The translations under genes were made by a program, and so were the position numbers. From assembly GCA_029861845.1 (NCBI GenBank), contig JAOTYM010000038.1:1-36380 (forward strand): a stretch of 36,380 nucleotides of DNA, in the 5' to 3' direction. Each line of letters starts with the position of its first letter. Within the stretch, counting starts at the first letter, position 1. The DNA comes from Gammaproteobacteria bacterium (lineage in GTDB: Bacteria > Pseudomonadota > Gammaproteobacteria > Acidiferrobacterales > SPGG2). Of this stretch, positions 15,982 through 24,505 are shown piece after piece. The notes below the pieces were generated by a model, which ran no database searches, had not been told where the DNA came from, and saw only the letters and a program-made list of their open reading frames with translations.

Positions 15982-17589
15982 CTAATGAGCACGAACATCC
16001 TGCAAAATCATGTCAGCTGCTTTTTCCGCAATCATTACTGCCGGCGCATGTGTGTTGCCCGAAACCAATATCGGCATAATCGAACAGTCGACCACCCGCA
16101 GAGAACACAATCCGTTGACCCGCAACCTATCGTCGACAACGGCAGCGGGGTCAGATCCCATTTTGCAGGTGCCGCTTGGGTGAAAAATGGTGACCCCGGT
16201 GTTGCGCGAAAACTCAAGCAGGGCATCATCGGATTGTGTGTCATTGCCTGGCATATATTCATCGATAACATAGGACTGCAGTGCTGGCGAGGCAGCGATT
16301 TTGCGCCCGACCTTGAGCCCCGCCACCACGGTTTCGCGATCGATCTCCGCCGACAAATAATTTGGCTGCATCGCCGGCGCATCAAACGGATCGCGCGATT
16401 TAATCATCACCGTGCCACGACTCTCTGGTCGCAGTTGACACACGGATGATGTGAATCCTGAAAAATCATGCAACGGCGCCCCTGGCATGTCGGCAGAAAG
16501 CGCCGCAAAATGAAATTGGATATCACGGGTAGCAACATCAGGGTGTGTGTGCACGAATGCGCCTGCCTGATTAATGCCGATAGATAATGGGCCACTACGG
16601 AACAGCGCACATTTAAGACCCATGTTGCACTTGCGAAATATGCTACGCATATCGTCATTGGTAGTAATCGGCCTGGTGCACCGGTGAATGACGCGGATTT
16701 GCAGATGGTCCTGCAAGTTCTGACCCACACCAGGCAGATGGTGCAGCACTGAAATGTCGTGACCCTTTAGGAACTGCGCCTCACCGATGCCTGAAAGTTG
16801 CAGAAGCTGCGGGCTCTGGATTGCGCCAGCACAGAGTACGACTTCGCCATGCGCATGGACCTCCTGTTCGCGGCCATATTGGTGGTAGGTGATGCCAGTC
16901 GCCCGCTTTCCATCGAAAAGGATTCCCGTCGCCAAGGCATTTGTCTCAACTCGCAGATTCGGCCGTTTATATGCTGGCCTCAGGTAACCAACCGCCGTGC
17001 TCGAACGCCGTCCACGCCATGTCGTCAATTGATAGTAACCAGCGCCTTCTTGGGTTTGGCCGTTGAAGTCGTAGTTGCGCGGTATGCCGGCCTGTTCGGC
17101 CGCAGTAATAAACGCCTCAGCAAGCTCATGCGGTTCGCCAACGTCTGACACACCGAGTTCACCGTTGGCACCATGAAACTCATCCGCGCCGCGCTGATTG
17201 CGTTCACTCTTAATGAAGTACGGCAATACATCCTGCCAACCCCAACCGAGATTTCCAAGCTGTCGTCATCGCTCATAGTCTTGCGGCTGACCACGGATAA
17301 AGATCAGGCCATTGATTGCACTTGAGCCGCCGAGAACTTTGCCGCGCGGCCAGTAGACCTTGCGATTATTCATACCTGGATCCGGCTCGGTGTAGAAACA
17401 CCAGTTGTATTTAGGATTGAACATGGTCTTGGCATAGCCAATGGGAATGTGAATCCACGGATACCTGTCGACGGGGCCTGCCTCAAGCAACAACACCCGG
17501 TGTTTACCGTTCGCACTCAGACGATTAGCAAGCACACAACCGGCGGACCCGGCACCAACAATGATGTAATCGAAATCGGTTGCGGTCAT
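15982..17589 (-). pseudogene. GMC-family FAD dehydrogenase with one in-frame TGA; candidate isethionate dehydrogenase (IseJ-like)
   Basis: The frame from ATG 17589 gives 535 codons with a single TGA at codon 108 (17266-17268), just after RGQPQDYER, where relatives have Trp (DYxRW). Reading through, the same frame continues RQLGN.GWGW..VLPYF with no shift. Motifs are complete: FAD loop [11 protein letters not shown] (11-21), [13 protein letters not shown] (82-94), GAIQSPQLLQLSGIG, and catalytic pair His470 (HPSGT) and His514 (NTHAP). The second position is Asn in choline dehydrogenase, so BetA is unlikely. Isethionate dehydrogenase IseJ of Cupriavidus is a GMC enzyme, and this gene sits between xsc and pta, so oxidation of isethionate to sulfoacetaldehyde is a reasonable guess. 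A sequencing error or recent nonsense mutation are both possible. Confidence 0.75.
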
Positions 17590-17731
17590 GAAAACCCAAA
17601 CGTGCAAGGTGATGTGTCGATTATAGAAGGCGTCCGGGCGAGTTTGCCTAGCGGTAGCCGCTTCTATATGCTTCAACCACTATGAACTCTGCATCTCGCT
17701 ATCTTCTTCGATTCCTTTGGCAACAACAAGC

Positions 17732-18652
17732 ATGCTAAGTGACAAACCGTTTGTTTGTCCGCCGGAGCTGTTGAAAAAGGCACAGACTTTACGTCCCGTG
17801 GCGACCGCCGTCGCCGGCGCTGCCAGCCCACTGCCAATGGAAAGCGCGCGACGCTCGGCTGAGGCTGGATTGATTGAGCCCATCCTTGTAGGCAAGCAAA
17901 AATTAATTGAGGCAATCGCCGAGGAAATGAATTGGGATGTGTCGAGCCTGCGCATTGTCGCTAGCGAATCTGAAACACATGCGGCAGAGACGGCGGTAGC
18001 GCTGGCGCGTAGTGGCGAGGCGGCGGCGGTCATGAAAGGACAAGTACACACCGACGTGCTCATGCGGGCTGTGTTTAATCGGGACACTGGATTGCGTATG
18101 GATCGACGTATTAGCCATGTATTCCACATGACGATCCCCGAGCGCAGCGGTTCACTGCTGATCACCGACGCGGCCGTGAATGTTAGTCCTGACGTGGCAA
18201 CCAAGCTTGATATCATTCGAAACGCGGTCGATGTGCTACACGCGCTGGGCAATACCAAGCCTAAGGTTGCAATCCTCTCGGCGACGGAACAAGCAAACGA
18301 ATCCGTGCCATCGAGTGTTGCGGCGGCGGAAGTCTGTCAACTCGCGCGAGACCAAATTAGCGGCGCGCTCATCGACGGGCCACTCGCTTTTGACAATGCA
18401 ATGTCGCCAGAGGCGGCCGCCATAAAAGGGATTGATAGCCCGGTTGCTGGGCAAGCCGATATGTTGTTGGTTCCAAACATCGAAACCGGCAACACCCTGT
18501 ATAAGTCCATGGTCTTTTTGATGAGCGCCACCGCGGCGGGGATTGTGGTCGGCACACGCGTACCAGTCATTTTGACTTCACGCGCCGACCCGCCCGAGGC
18601 GCGCCTTGCCTCGGCGGCATTGGCCGCGATTGTGTCACAATCTCAGGGATAA
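17732..18652 (+). CDS. pta: Short-form phosphate acetyltransferase
   Basis: About 306 residues, cytoplasmic, of the PTA/PTB fold without the N-terminal DRTGG extension. It converts acetyl phosphate from Xsc plus CoA to acetyl-CoA. Visible are PMESARRSAEAGLIEPILVG, AAVMKGQVHTD, a RRISHVFHM stretch, SATEQANESVPSS and DGPLAFDNAMSPEAA, all typical of the Xsc-associated enzyme. I choose ATG 17732; an in-frame TTG at 17717 would add five residues and neither has a clear ribosome site. It is divergent from the GMC gene. Phosphate butyryltransferase is the alternative, but the xsc context favours acetyl. Confidence 0.92.
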   Translation: MLSDKPFVCPPELLKKAQTLRPVATAVAGAASPLPMESARRSAEAGLIEPILVGKQKLIEAIAEEMNWDVSSLRIVASESETHAAETAVALARSGEAAAVMKGQVHTDVLMRAVFNRDTGLRMDRRISHVFHMTIPERSGSLLITDAAVNVSPDVATKLDIIRNAVDVLHALGNTKPKVAILSATEQANESVPSSVAAAEVCQLARDQISGALIDGPLAFDNAMSPEAAAIKGIDSPVAGQADMLLVPNIETGNTLYKSMVFLMSATAAGIVVGTRVPVILTSRADPPEARLASAALAAIVSQSQG

Positions 18653-18738
18653 TATCGTAAAGTCGTCTGTCTTATCGACGCAGTCCATGTGACAACCTCT
18701 CAGAGTTGACTTTCACAACACCGGATGCTGCAAGCCTC

Positions 18739-18760
18739 TAGCGCCGTCGACGCGGCGCTA
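18739..18760. other. GC-rich stem-loop between pta and the radical SAM gene
   Basis: TAGCGCCG (18739-18746) pairs perfectly with CGGCGCTA (18753-18760) around TCGACG. It lies 87 bases after pta and 53 before the radical SAM start, with no T-tract. It may end the pta transcript or act in the leader of the next gene. I see no small peptide gene in this 161-base gap. Confidence 0.4.
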
Positions 18761-18813
18761 TACATTAGGTAGACTAGCCCACTTCACTGCGCCACTTTTC
18801 CCGTCTAGAGCAC

Positions 18814-19845
18814 ATGATGAAGTTCTTTCACGTTCCGGTTCAGTCATTCAATGTCGAAATCACGAACAACTGCACGCTGGCTTGTCCAGAGTGCTTTCGG
18901 ACAAACAACCCCTGGATTAAGGCAAATCTTACAGACCTCCCGCTTTCGGTCTTGGAAAATGTCTTCCCCCTAGTTGACAGGGACCAATTCAAGGGATTGC
19001 GGATAAACCTGTGTGGCGCCTACGGCGACTGTATTTATCACCGTGACTTTCATAACGTCATACGTTACCTGAAAACAGCGGGTCTTACGCTATGCGTAGA
19101 AACCAACGGCAGTCATAGAAAGCCGGCCTGGTGGGAAAAAACGTGCGAAATATTGGACGACAATGATGTCATCAATTTTTCGGTCGATGGATTGGAAGAT
19201 ACAAACCATATTTACCGCATAAACGCCAGGTGGCAAGATATCATCACAGCAATGAAACTGTGTGCCTCAAAAGTACCAGTAACTTGGAAGTTCATCCTTT
19301 TCAGTCATAATGAACACCAAGTAGAGGAGGCGCAAGCCTTGGCCAAAGAGATCGGGGTACGTGACTTAACGTTCAAAAGGAGTGGTCGTTTTAGGCAAAA
19401 GGACCCGCTTGCCCCTCGGAATGACGACTATATCGGGGTTGTCACCAAAAACCGTAGAAGAATACAGGGACTCATGGATAGCAACATTTCGACTGATGAT
19501 TTTGATAGACAGGTGTCAATAAGACAGAAATGTCTCTTCGGTAAAGATTTGGCGATTACGGCCTTCGGGCGTTTCTACCCTTGCACCTCCTGCGAGTCAT
19601 CTGACACCGCATCCTGGTTTTACAAAAACCGTGAGCACTTCGATCTGGGAATGCATTCCATTCATGAGATCTTTGCGTCGCCGAAATGGCGTGAGCTCGA
19701 GAAATTGTGGGCAAGGGCATCGACGGCACCCAAATCATGCCTCTACTACTGCGGCGTCCATCAGGATTTTGACGGGCAGTATGCAGATGAGTCGAGATCT
19801 GACCGGCCCAACAAACCCGAGGACGCGGTTATAGTCACGCTTTGA
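18814..19845 (+). CDS. Radical SAM protein with SPASM-like C-terminal cysteines
   Basis: A 343-residue iron-sulfur enzyme. The radical SAM cluster motif is Cys20-x3-Cys24-x2-Cys27 (CTLACPEC). The C-terminal part has Cys240-x11-Gly252-x4-Cys257, Cys260, then Cys309 and Cys313, which fits a SPASM/twitch domain holding one or two extra clusters. Such enzymes modify peptides, proteins or small molecules, and the substrate here is unknown. The coding DNA is AT-richer than its neighbours: about 40% GC in the sampled line at 19141, against 70% in an xsc line. That suggests transfer. No RiPP-like precursor gene is visible beside it. It converges with the peptide-binding protein gene. Confidence 0.88.
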   Translation: MMKFFHVPVQSFNVEITNNCTLACPECFRTNNPWIKANLTDLPLSVLENVFPLVDRDQFKGLRINLCGAYGDCIYHRDFHNVIRYLKTAGLTLCVETNGSHRKPAWWEKTCEILDDNDVINFSVDGLEDTNHIYRINARWQDIITAMKLCASKVPVTWKFILFSHNEHQVEEAQALAKEIGVRDLTFKRSGRFRQKDPLAPRNDDYIGVVTKNRRRIQGLMDSNISTDDFDRQVSIRQKCLFGKDLAITAFGRFYPCTSCESSDTASWFYKNREHFDLGMHSIHEIFASPKWRELEKLWARASTAPKSCLYYCGVHQDFDGQYADESRSDRPNKPEDAVIVTL

Positions 19846-19973
19846 CTATTGACCCGCTCGAGCGCGTGCCCAATTGACCTTAGACGCGCCCCCGGCCCGC
19901 TATCATCATCGCATTGGCGCGCGCGGTTGGCGGATAATACCGGAACATCTCTAGGCTGACCGGGTCACCCAGC

Positions 19974-21878
19974 TCAGTTTTTGGCAAACCAGAATGTATC
20001 CGGCCGGTAGATGCCAAAGTGTGCCCCTGGGTCCCAGTTATAGACACCCTTCGTGGGGCAGTTTAGTAACCTTCGATTTGTTACGATCGGTTGCGGCACT
20101 CCAGACACAATACCAATGGTAAAAGTTTGGTTGGCACGTATCTCAAGCATACGGTGCCAGATCGCCTCCCGCTTTTTGCTATCGGCCGCTGCCACCCACT
20201 CCTCGTTTAGACGTAACAATTCCTTGGCCTCCAGCAGATCCACCGGCTCTCCTGCTTCGCCACTAGTCTCGTAGAATTCACCCCACTTGGACCATTGCAA
20301 TTGATCCCGCGCAGTGGGAGCGAGCTCACGTGGACTCATGTCGGGAATCGGCAGGCCGTTTTCCAACCCGCCCCATACTGAAACCAGAGTCTTGCCCGAA
20401 TAGATGCGCTTGCGGAACAGCTCACGCTGCAGTGGTTTGTTGAGTAGTTTGATACCAACCTTCCGCCATGTGTCGGCGATGAGTTCTAGTATATCGATTT
20501 GTTGCGCATCTTCGCCTGCCGTCTCGACGATGATCGTCATCGGCCGACTATCCGGAAGCAGGCGAATGCCCTGACCGTTTCGCTCGGTCAATCCCAGCTC
20601 GTCGAGCAATGCGTTGGCCTTCTTAAGGTCAAACTGCGCCCACATAGTCTGGTATTCCGGTTTGTACAGAGGGCTGGACGCAAACACAGTATCGTTCCCT
20701 TCTTTGGCGTACCCAAGATAAAGCACCTGGTTGATTTCGTGACGGTCAATAGCAAGAGACAGCGCCCGCCGAAATCGCACATCACGTACTAGGTTCCGCC
20801 AGACCGGATCCTCCACATTCAGGTTGGGCAACAACGCCATGTGCGCGCCCTTGGTCGTCTCCCACAGGTGAACCTTGTTCCCGGTGCGGCCCTCGCTTTT
20901 CTTGAGAAACGTGTAGTCACTAAAGTTGAGGTGACGGGCCTGCAGGTCGCTTTCTCCCGCCCCGGTCTTGGCTGGTATCAGCTTGCCGTCGGCAATGTTT
21001 ATGATCACGCGGTCGATGTAAGGCAGCTGCTTGCCCTTCTCGTCGACGCGGTGGTAATACGGATTGCGCAAGAACACGAAGCGTTGAGAGGGTTGCGGCG
21101 TGGTGTTCACCCACGGTTGAAGCGTCGGGAGATCCGGGTTGAGGTTCTTGTACGGCCGGAAGCGCGATGTGTGCACCGACACCCAGTTCCGCTGACCCTC
21201 AGCTTTAGCCATGGCTTCGAGCGTTTTGATATCGCTGTAACGCGAATGGAACTGCTTTAAATAATGGGCCGGCGCGTATATCGTCTCAGGTCGAGCGCCG
21301 GCCAGCGCCGGCAGGAAGAACGGGTTAGACCTCGGCCACGTATAGCGGACCGTGGTCTCGTCGATGAGCTCGAACTTCGGGCGTACGCCGTCAACCAGCA
21401 GTACGCTCGGCGGTCCAAATGGTGACAGCTCCTGGTTACCTACAATGTCTTCCCAGTAGTAGCGGAAATCCTCCGAGGTAAACGGGTGGCCGTCCGACCA
21501 GTGATGACCGCTACGCAGGTGCAGCGTGAATGATCGGTCTTCCTTGACATCTACAGCCTCGAGGATATCGGGGACCAGTCGGTAGTTCTGGTCATATCCC
21601 ACCAGCCGCGCATAACCGTAAACCACCATCATGCGTACATCCTTGGAACGGCCCATGAGAAGACGAAGATCGCCGCCGTACTGTCCGGCCGACCTACTCG
21701 CCGGGTTGAACGATACTACGCTGGGACGTGCCGGCAACCGCTGTGCTACCGGCGGTAGCTCACCCTTTGCTACGCGGTCCGCGAGCATTGGCGGCTCGAT
21801 CCATGTTACCGACTGTGAAGCCGTCGCCGGAACGACCGCTAACAGCCAAAGCCACAGGTACAGCTTATTACGAGTCAT
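19974..21878 (-). CDS. Peptide-type ABC transporter substrate-binding protein (SBP family 5)
   Basis: A 634-residue periplasmic receptor. The start at 21878 gives a signal peptide (TRNKLYLWLWLLAVVPATAS); an in-frame codon at 21944 would add 22 residues before it. The body shows family-5 landmarks: LVPDILEAVDVKEDRSFTLHLR, HHWSDGHPFTSEDFRYYWEDI, and FRRALSLAIDRHEINQV. It is longer than OppA/DppA (about 535), like receptors paired with split permease and fused ATPase sets. The matching permeases and ATPase lie at 24506-28701, separated by methyltransferase genes, so pairing is inferred. Ligands could be oligopeptides, sugars or other solutes. Confidence 0.88.
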   Translation of the reverse strand: MTRNKLYLWLWLLAVVPATASQSVTWIEPPMLADRVAKGELPPVAQRLPARPSVVSFNPASRSAGQYGGDLRLLMGRSKDVRMMVVYGYARLVGYDQNYRLVPDILEAVDVKEDRSFTLHLRSGHHWSDGHPFTSEDFRYYWEDIVGNQELSPFGPPSVLLVDGVRPKFELIDETTVRYTWPRSNPFFLPALAGARPETIYAPAHYLKQFHSRYSDIKTLEAMAKAEGQRNWVSVHTSRFRPYKNLNPDLPTLQPWVNTTPQPSQRFVFLRNPYYHRVDEKGKQLPYIDRVIINIADGKLIPAKTGAGESDLQARHLNFSDYTFLKKSEGRTGNKVHLWETTKGAHMALLPNLNVEDPVWRNLVRDVRFRRALSLAIDRHEINQVLYLGYAKEGNDTVFASSPLYKPEYQTMWAQFDLKKANALLDELGLTERNGQGIRLLPDSRPMTIIVETAGEDAQQIDILELIADTWRKVGIKLLNKPLQRELFRKRIYSGKTLVSVWGGLENGLPIPDMSPRELAPTARDQLQWSKWGEFYETSGEAGEPVDLLEAKELLRLNEEWVAAADSKKREAIWHRMLEIRANQTFTIGIVSGVPQPIVTNRRLLNCPTKGVYNWDPGAHFGIYRPDTFWFAKN

Positions 21879-21990
21879 AAATGAATCACCCCGGCCCAGC
21901 AGATATTGTACGCGGGGGCATAGGCCAGGGTCCACGGGTGGCAATTTCCCTTGTCAATCGCGAAATTCCTCGGTGCTTATAGGCTCATAG

Positions 21991-22881
21991 TCAATATCGC
22001 GGCAGGTTCGAATCAAGGCAAGTACAGAATATCTCGCAACCTATGAGATCTTCCGTCGTCGCCCGCTTGCTGCTTTGAGGATGACGTTGGTTAAACGGAG
22101 ATAGTCCACATGGATCGATATGAAAGAATCGATAGCCAAGCTCACGCAAGAAGGCAAGCGCATCGGCCACCTGCGGGTTGCGGAATATCACTTCCATGAC
22201 GATATCCGGTCGATCACGCTGAAACATTCTTGCTCCGCTTAAGATGACGTCGTGCTCGGTCTCTTCGGTATCGATCTTCACAAGATCGATGTGTCCTATA
22301 TCCGCTATTAGTGAATCCAGTGGTTTGGTTCTCACCTGCATCGTCTGCACAGCACCGTCGCCAAACCTTTCGCCGGGTAGAAAACAATTCTTAAGCGATC
22401 CGCTCGGCGGCAAGGCGCTTCGCCGCCGCGCAGGAATGTATAAAGTTGCGTTACCCGGTTTACGGGCAATGGCGATAGGATGGACGAATATATGAGCGCT
22501 GTGGTTAAGCTCTAGCAAATGTCGCAGAAGTTGAAGATTTTCCGGTACCGGTTCGAAAGCATGTACGACAGCCTTAGGATTGGTCTTAGCCGCAATCAGG
22601 GCATAGAGGCCGAAATAAGCGCCTATGTCCAATACGCCGAGCGCATGTTTAGCCAATGCATGAAATAACCGTATCGTGTCGGGTTCATGCCCATGAATTC
22701 CCTTCCACGCAAATCGCCTTATAATCTTGCAACATTCCAAATGGTCAAATATAAGGGTCTGGCCATCCGGCAATACTAAGGGAAAACGATTCACACCGAA
22801 TGGAAGCTGGTTCTTGAGATGGCTACGAGCGGATGCTGGCGACAGACGATAAAGCAAACGGTGGATGGAAATCGGTAACAC
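21991..22881 (-). CDS. FkbM-family SAM-dependent methyltransferase
   Basis: A 296-residue class I methyltransferase. It has the SAM-binding VLDIGAYFGLYALI (83-96), FEP acidic motif at 109-111, and KIDTEETEHDV (202-212), the FkbM counterpart of KxDxEG. The family O-methylates polyketides and sugars in secondary metabolism and surface glycans. The GTG at 22881 has no good ribosome site, so the true start is uncertain. It lies upstream of the binding-protein gene on the same strand with a 112-base gap and is divergent from the tandem methyltransferase gene. Its base composition looks less GC-rich than the transport genes. Substrate unknown. Confidence 0.82.
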   Translation of the reverse strand: MLPISIHRLLYRLSPASARSHLKNQLPFGVNRFPLVLPDGQTLIFDHLECCKIIRRFAWKGIHGHEPDTIRLFHALAKHALGVLDIGAYFGLYALIAAKTNPKAVVHAFEPVPENLQLLRHLLELNHSAHIFVHPIAIARKPGNATLYIPARRRSALPPSGSLKNCFLPGERFGDGAVQTMQVRTKPLDSLIADIGHIDLVKIDTEETEHDVILSGARMFQRDRPDIVMEVIFRNPQVADALAFLRELGYRFFHIDPCGLSPFNQRHPQSSKRATTEDLIGCEIFCTCLDSNLPRY

Positions 22882-23049
22882 GATACTTTAACGAGTATTG
22901 GTACGTACCAAGAATGTTGGCTGAAAACCGATGGTACTGCAACATGCAAGTACCCCTGACGGGGTATTTCATGACTGGCAAGGCAAACAAAGCGATTATA
23001 CATGCCGGCGGCGTTGTCGCCAGCTGAATTCGTTGATGGAGAAACTACC

Positions 23050-24084
23050 ATGAGCCTGCTCGACACTAAGATTCGCCGCGTTAAAGCGCAGCGCTCTTGC
23101 ATTAACCATGCAGTTGCTTTGACCCGTTCAATGTCTGGCCCCATCTTGGAGTTGGGCTTGGGTAATGGACGTACTTACGACCATCTGCGTAAGCTGCTGA
23201 CGAGTCACTCGCTGGAGCGGGAGATCTTTGTTTTCGAGCGCGAGGTCGCGGCGCATCCGGATTGCATTCCCGATAACGATCATCTGTTTCTAGGTGGATT
23301 CGACGAGACGCTAGATGTCGCACGCGTGCGTCTCGGTCCTATCGCGGTGCTGGCGCATGCCGATTTTGGCTCAGTCGATAAGAAGGCGGATGCCGCTAGT
23401 AGTTGCTTGCTAGCGCGGGCACTGCCAGGTCTGCTAGCGCCTGGGGCAATTGTCGCCTCGGATCAAGATATCCCCTTCGCCGAGGCCGAGCGCCTTCCTT
23501 TGCCGCCGGATGTGGAATCAGGTCGTTACTTCTTGTGGCAATTACCGCAAGCCATGCAGATCGAGACACCAGCCGACACAGCGGTAGTGCCAGAAACCAG
23601 TCGTGTTGACAGCTTTATACGTCGCATGGAAGCACAACGCAGTTGTCTGAACCTCGCGGCCGAGTTCGTCGATAGCCTTGACGGTCCAATATTAGAGCTA
23701 GGTCTAGGCAACGCCCGTACCTATGATCACTTGCGGGGTCTGTTTCCCGGGCGCGAGTTTTTCGTCTTCGACCAGCGCCTGAGACCTTTACCCAGCGGCG
23801 TACTCGATCGCAAGCACCTTATTCTGGGCGACATCCGCGACACTCTCCCGGCCGCGGTCAGACGCTTCGGTCATCGCGTCATCCTCGTCCACTCTGACAT
23901 GGGTTCGGGCCAAAAGGGGCCTAACACCCGACTTGCCGCCTTTATCGCTTCACAGTTGCCAAACCTGATGCAGCCCTGCGGCCTCGTCGTCGCCGACCAG
24001 AATGTAATGTTTGAGCATTCAACGCGCATGCCCTTACCGGATGACGTGGAACCTGGACGGTACTTTATGTACCGCGCCGGTTAA
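23050..24084 (+). CDS. Tandem-duplicated small SAM methyltransferase (two Methyltransf_17-like domains)
   Basis: 344 residues built of two homologous halves, about 5-164 and 187-341, with a constant offset of 182. Matching pieces are AQRSC, PILELGLGNGRTYDHLR (32-48) versus PILELGLGNARTYDHLR (213-229), a FVF strand, a HADFGS/HSDMGS segment, and PLPPDVESGRYF versus PLPDDVEPGRYF. Each half equals the usual full length (about 160-170) of the family I recall as Methyltransf_17 (PF12692). The start at 23050 has GGAGA about 9 bases upstream. Both SAM loops look intact, so both halves may bind cofactor. The substrate is unknown. It converges on the VOC remnant and diverges from fkbM. Confidence 0.85.
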   Translation: MSLLDTKIRRVKAQRSCINHAVALTRSMSGPILELGLGNGRTYDHLRKLLTSHSLEREIFVFEREVAAHPDCIPDNDHLFLGGFDETLDVARVRLGPIAVLAHADFGSVDKKADAASSCLLARALPGLLAPGAIVASDQDIPFAEAERLPLPPDVESGRYFLWQLPQAMQIETPADTAVVPETSRVDSFIRRMEAQRSCLNLAAEFVDSLDGPILELGLGNARTYDHLRGLFPGREFFVFDQRLRPLPSGVLDRKHLILGDIRDTLPAAVRRFGHRVILVHSDMGSGQKGPNTRLAAFIASQLPNLMQPCGLVVADQNVMFEHSTRMPLPDDVEPGRYFMYRAG

Positions 24085-24117
24085 AACCACCACCTGGTAA
24101 GAGCGCCAATCGTGCAC

Positions 24118-24477
24118 TCACTCCAGGGCACTTTCAGCAGATAACATCTCCGATTTCATGAACGACCCAGTGATCGCTATAGCGTTTGTCTTCATGAACT
24201 CTTTAGCAACCGCCAAAGAACCTACCGCTAGCGCGATGTGCGTATAACCAGGATACTTTTCGTCGACATCCATCAAGATGTTCCTTCCATTCAAATCTTT
24301 CGCCGGACCGAGAAGATTCAAAACCACACCGCTAGGGTGCCTCATGATTACGGGATGGCCTTTATCGAAACCCGCATCTTCGAGTAACTGAAAGCCAAGA
24401 TTCTCCTAGTAGGACACCGAGCGCGTTTTGTCACTGACTCGGACGCCGACGTGATTTACCGATTCGATGTTTAGCAT
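24118..24477 (-). pseudogene. Degraded VOC/glyoxalase-family gene
   Basis: From ATG 24477 the frame reads LNIESVNHVGVRVSD, the first strand of a VOC metal-binding module, then hits TAG at codon 24 (24406-24408) in SVSY*ENLGF, where an aromatic residue of the 'xYxxxLGF' motif is expected. The frame resumes with GFQLLEDAGFD, GVVLNLL, YPGYTHIALAV and AIAITG, then ends without the usual final strand and metal-ligand Glu (DPDGNxIEL). So it has both an internal stop and an altered C-terminus, which favours a true remnant over one read error. It is 28 bases downstream of the permease gene on the same strand. Confidence 0.75.
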
Positions 24478-24505
24478 TGCTATCACCTCTGCGCTGGCAA
24501 GGGCT

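Noticed and set aside
17266-17268. TGA read as Trp (alternative genetic code) or as selenocysteine
   Set aside because: TGA ends livF at 817-819 and forms the overlapping stops of the glycosyltransferase train, so the code is standard. Selenocysteine is unlikely because relatives have Trp at this site.
15982-17589. Choline dehydrogenase (betA) call for the GMC gene
   Set aside because: No betB, betI or choline transporter is near. The second catalytic site is His rather than Asn, and the neighbours are xsc and pta.
18653-18813. Possible RiPP precursor peptide upstream of the radical SAM gene
   Set aside because: I found only very short open frames with no ribosome site, such as an ATG followed at once by TGA. 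The gap holds a stem-loop but no credible peptide.
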